This document shows positions 63,226 through 64,000 of a DNA stretch of 64,000 nucleotides, piece by piece. The stretch comes from Callaeas wilsoni (lineage: Eukaryota > Chordata > Aves > Passeriformes > Callaeidae): assembly GCA_013398955.1 (NCBI GenBank), contig VWPU01012130.1, positions 1 through 64,000 on the forward strand. Reading direction: 5' to 3'. The position numbers and the translations under genes are program-made. Under the pieces are notes generated by a model that saw only the letters and a list, made by a program, of their open reading frames with translations, was not told where the DNA came from and searched no databases. The stretch's first letter is position 1, and every line of letters begins with the position of its first letter.

Positions 63226-64000
63226 AAACATGCAGAACATTTCAGCCGGCATTAGCAAGGGCCACACACCAGGCAAGCACACAGAGGGACAGCTGTGATC
63301 AGAAGAACCTGGCCTGTTGGCCATGCTCTGCCCTTCCTGGCTCCCAGCAGGGGAGCTGGAGACCAAGCAGAGCGAACACGCAGAACAAGAGACCCAAGCC
63401 TGACCTGGAAACCTGAGTGGCCCTTTCTCCTACTCCTGAAACCTCTGGGTTTGACTTTTCTGTCTCAAAAGAAGAAATGTTACACTGACAGGAAAAATAT
63501 TTACAGATGTCACTTTTTAAGATACTTCTTTCTTTCCCCTCTTGAGCTCCAGTCCAGTGATTCTCAATCTTTGCTAGTAAAGCAGCTACATTTTTATTTC
63601 CCTTTGCTCTCATGTTGTAGCACTGTCAGAAGGCAAAGAATGCGGTAGAGGCCTGGTGGGGTTGAGCAGCTGTCCCTGGAGGTCCTGCCTCAGCATCTCC
63701 CCTCACTCTCCAGCCTTTCTATTTCCCCTCAGGAGGTCTGACAGCTGCAACTGGGCCGTGGATGCTCCCAGCACTCAACAACTCAGTATCCTCACCCGTA
63801 TCTGCTGTGGCACAAGCTTCATGCCTGTTAACCAGCTAGTGCTATAACTTTGGGCTTGTACTGGTGTCACTGGGGGAGCAGCTTTGTGCTTCTTTCTGGT
63901 AATCACATTGCTGACCACGCCATCACAGTTGCCTTGTAGGAATGGGGTCTTTACAGATTTATATCATGTTCTTCTGTTCTAAACACAACTTTGTTGACAT
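63226..64000. other. Non-coding DNA, somewhat GC-richer
   Basis: Overlapping frames on both strands (63295-63648 plus, 117 codons; 63299-63613 minus; 63656-63847 plus) have no recognisable domain. No repeat family is recognised. The window ends inside this unresolved stretch. Confidence 0.4.

Overview
The window reads as one stretch of a bird nuclear genome, intergenic or deep inside a long intron, with no protein-coding gene I can support. The avian call rests on interspersed repeats: three long CR1 LINE fragments on the + strand, with CR1 reverse-transcriptase sequence or the CR1 3' end (a TCCCTTCCAACC-type block, then short ATTCTRTG-like repeats), and three long terminal repeats of avian endogenous retroviruses. 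There are no operons, bacterial-style genes, rRNA or canonical tRNA genes, or CRISPR arrays. The many short open frames are chance frames in AT-rich DNA or lie inside repeats. Family names are from recall; nothing was searched.

Layout. 0-6 kb: a complete solo LTR on the minus strand (655-1715) with a perfect 5-bp target-site duplication and the only N (1172); an AT-rich block with a CA microsatellite (2005-2335); a stub of a second minus-strand LTR (about 2420-2489); a decayed CR1 tail (about 3427-3625); and a third LTR on the + strand (5126 to about 5657), 3'-truncated. 6-25 kb: mostly unique AT-rich DNA with a 13-bp perfect hairpin (6331-6363), a tRNA-like SINE head (about 11335-11405), a CR1 tail scrap (15354-15390), an ancient CR1/L3-type tail (21665-21774) and a 39-bp-arm inverted repeat (24891-24984). 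25-27 kb: an internal CR1 ORF2 fragment (about 25964-26545). 27-43 kb: unique DNA with a near-perfect RFX X-box (31740-31753) and a MIR-type SINE (about 38160-38292). 43.9-44.3 kb: a CR1 3' end with an internal deletion. 46-52.4 kb: a GT microsatellite, twenty perfect CTTTTT units in a long polypyrimidine tract, a G-quadruplex motif and a compound AAAAC/AAT microsatellite. 53.1-53.3 kb: a small CpG-dense patch, the best candidate for an unannotated promoter or exon. 62.65-63.23 kb: a second 3' CR1 of a different subfamily.

No genes work together here. The content is a record of transposition (MIR-type SINE, L3-like LINE, several CR1 ages, ERV LTRs) in non-coding DNA, plus a few candidate regulatory or structural sites. 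I did not find a convincing new biological system. The items most worth checking are the inverted repeat at 24.9 kb, the CpG patch at 53.1 kb, the X-box at 31.7 kb and the rearranged CR1 copies.
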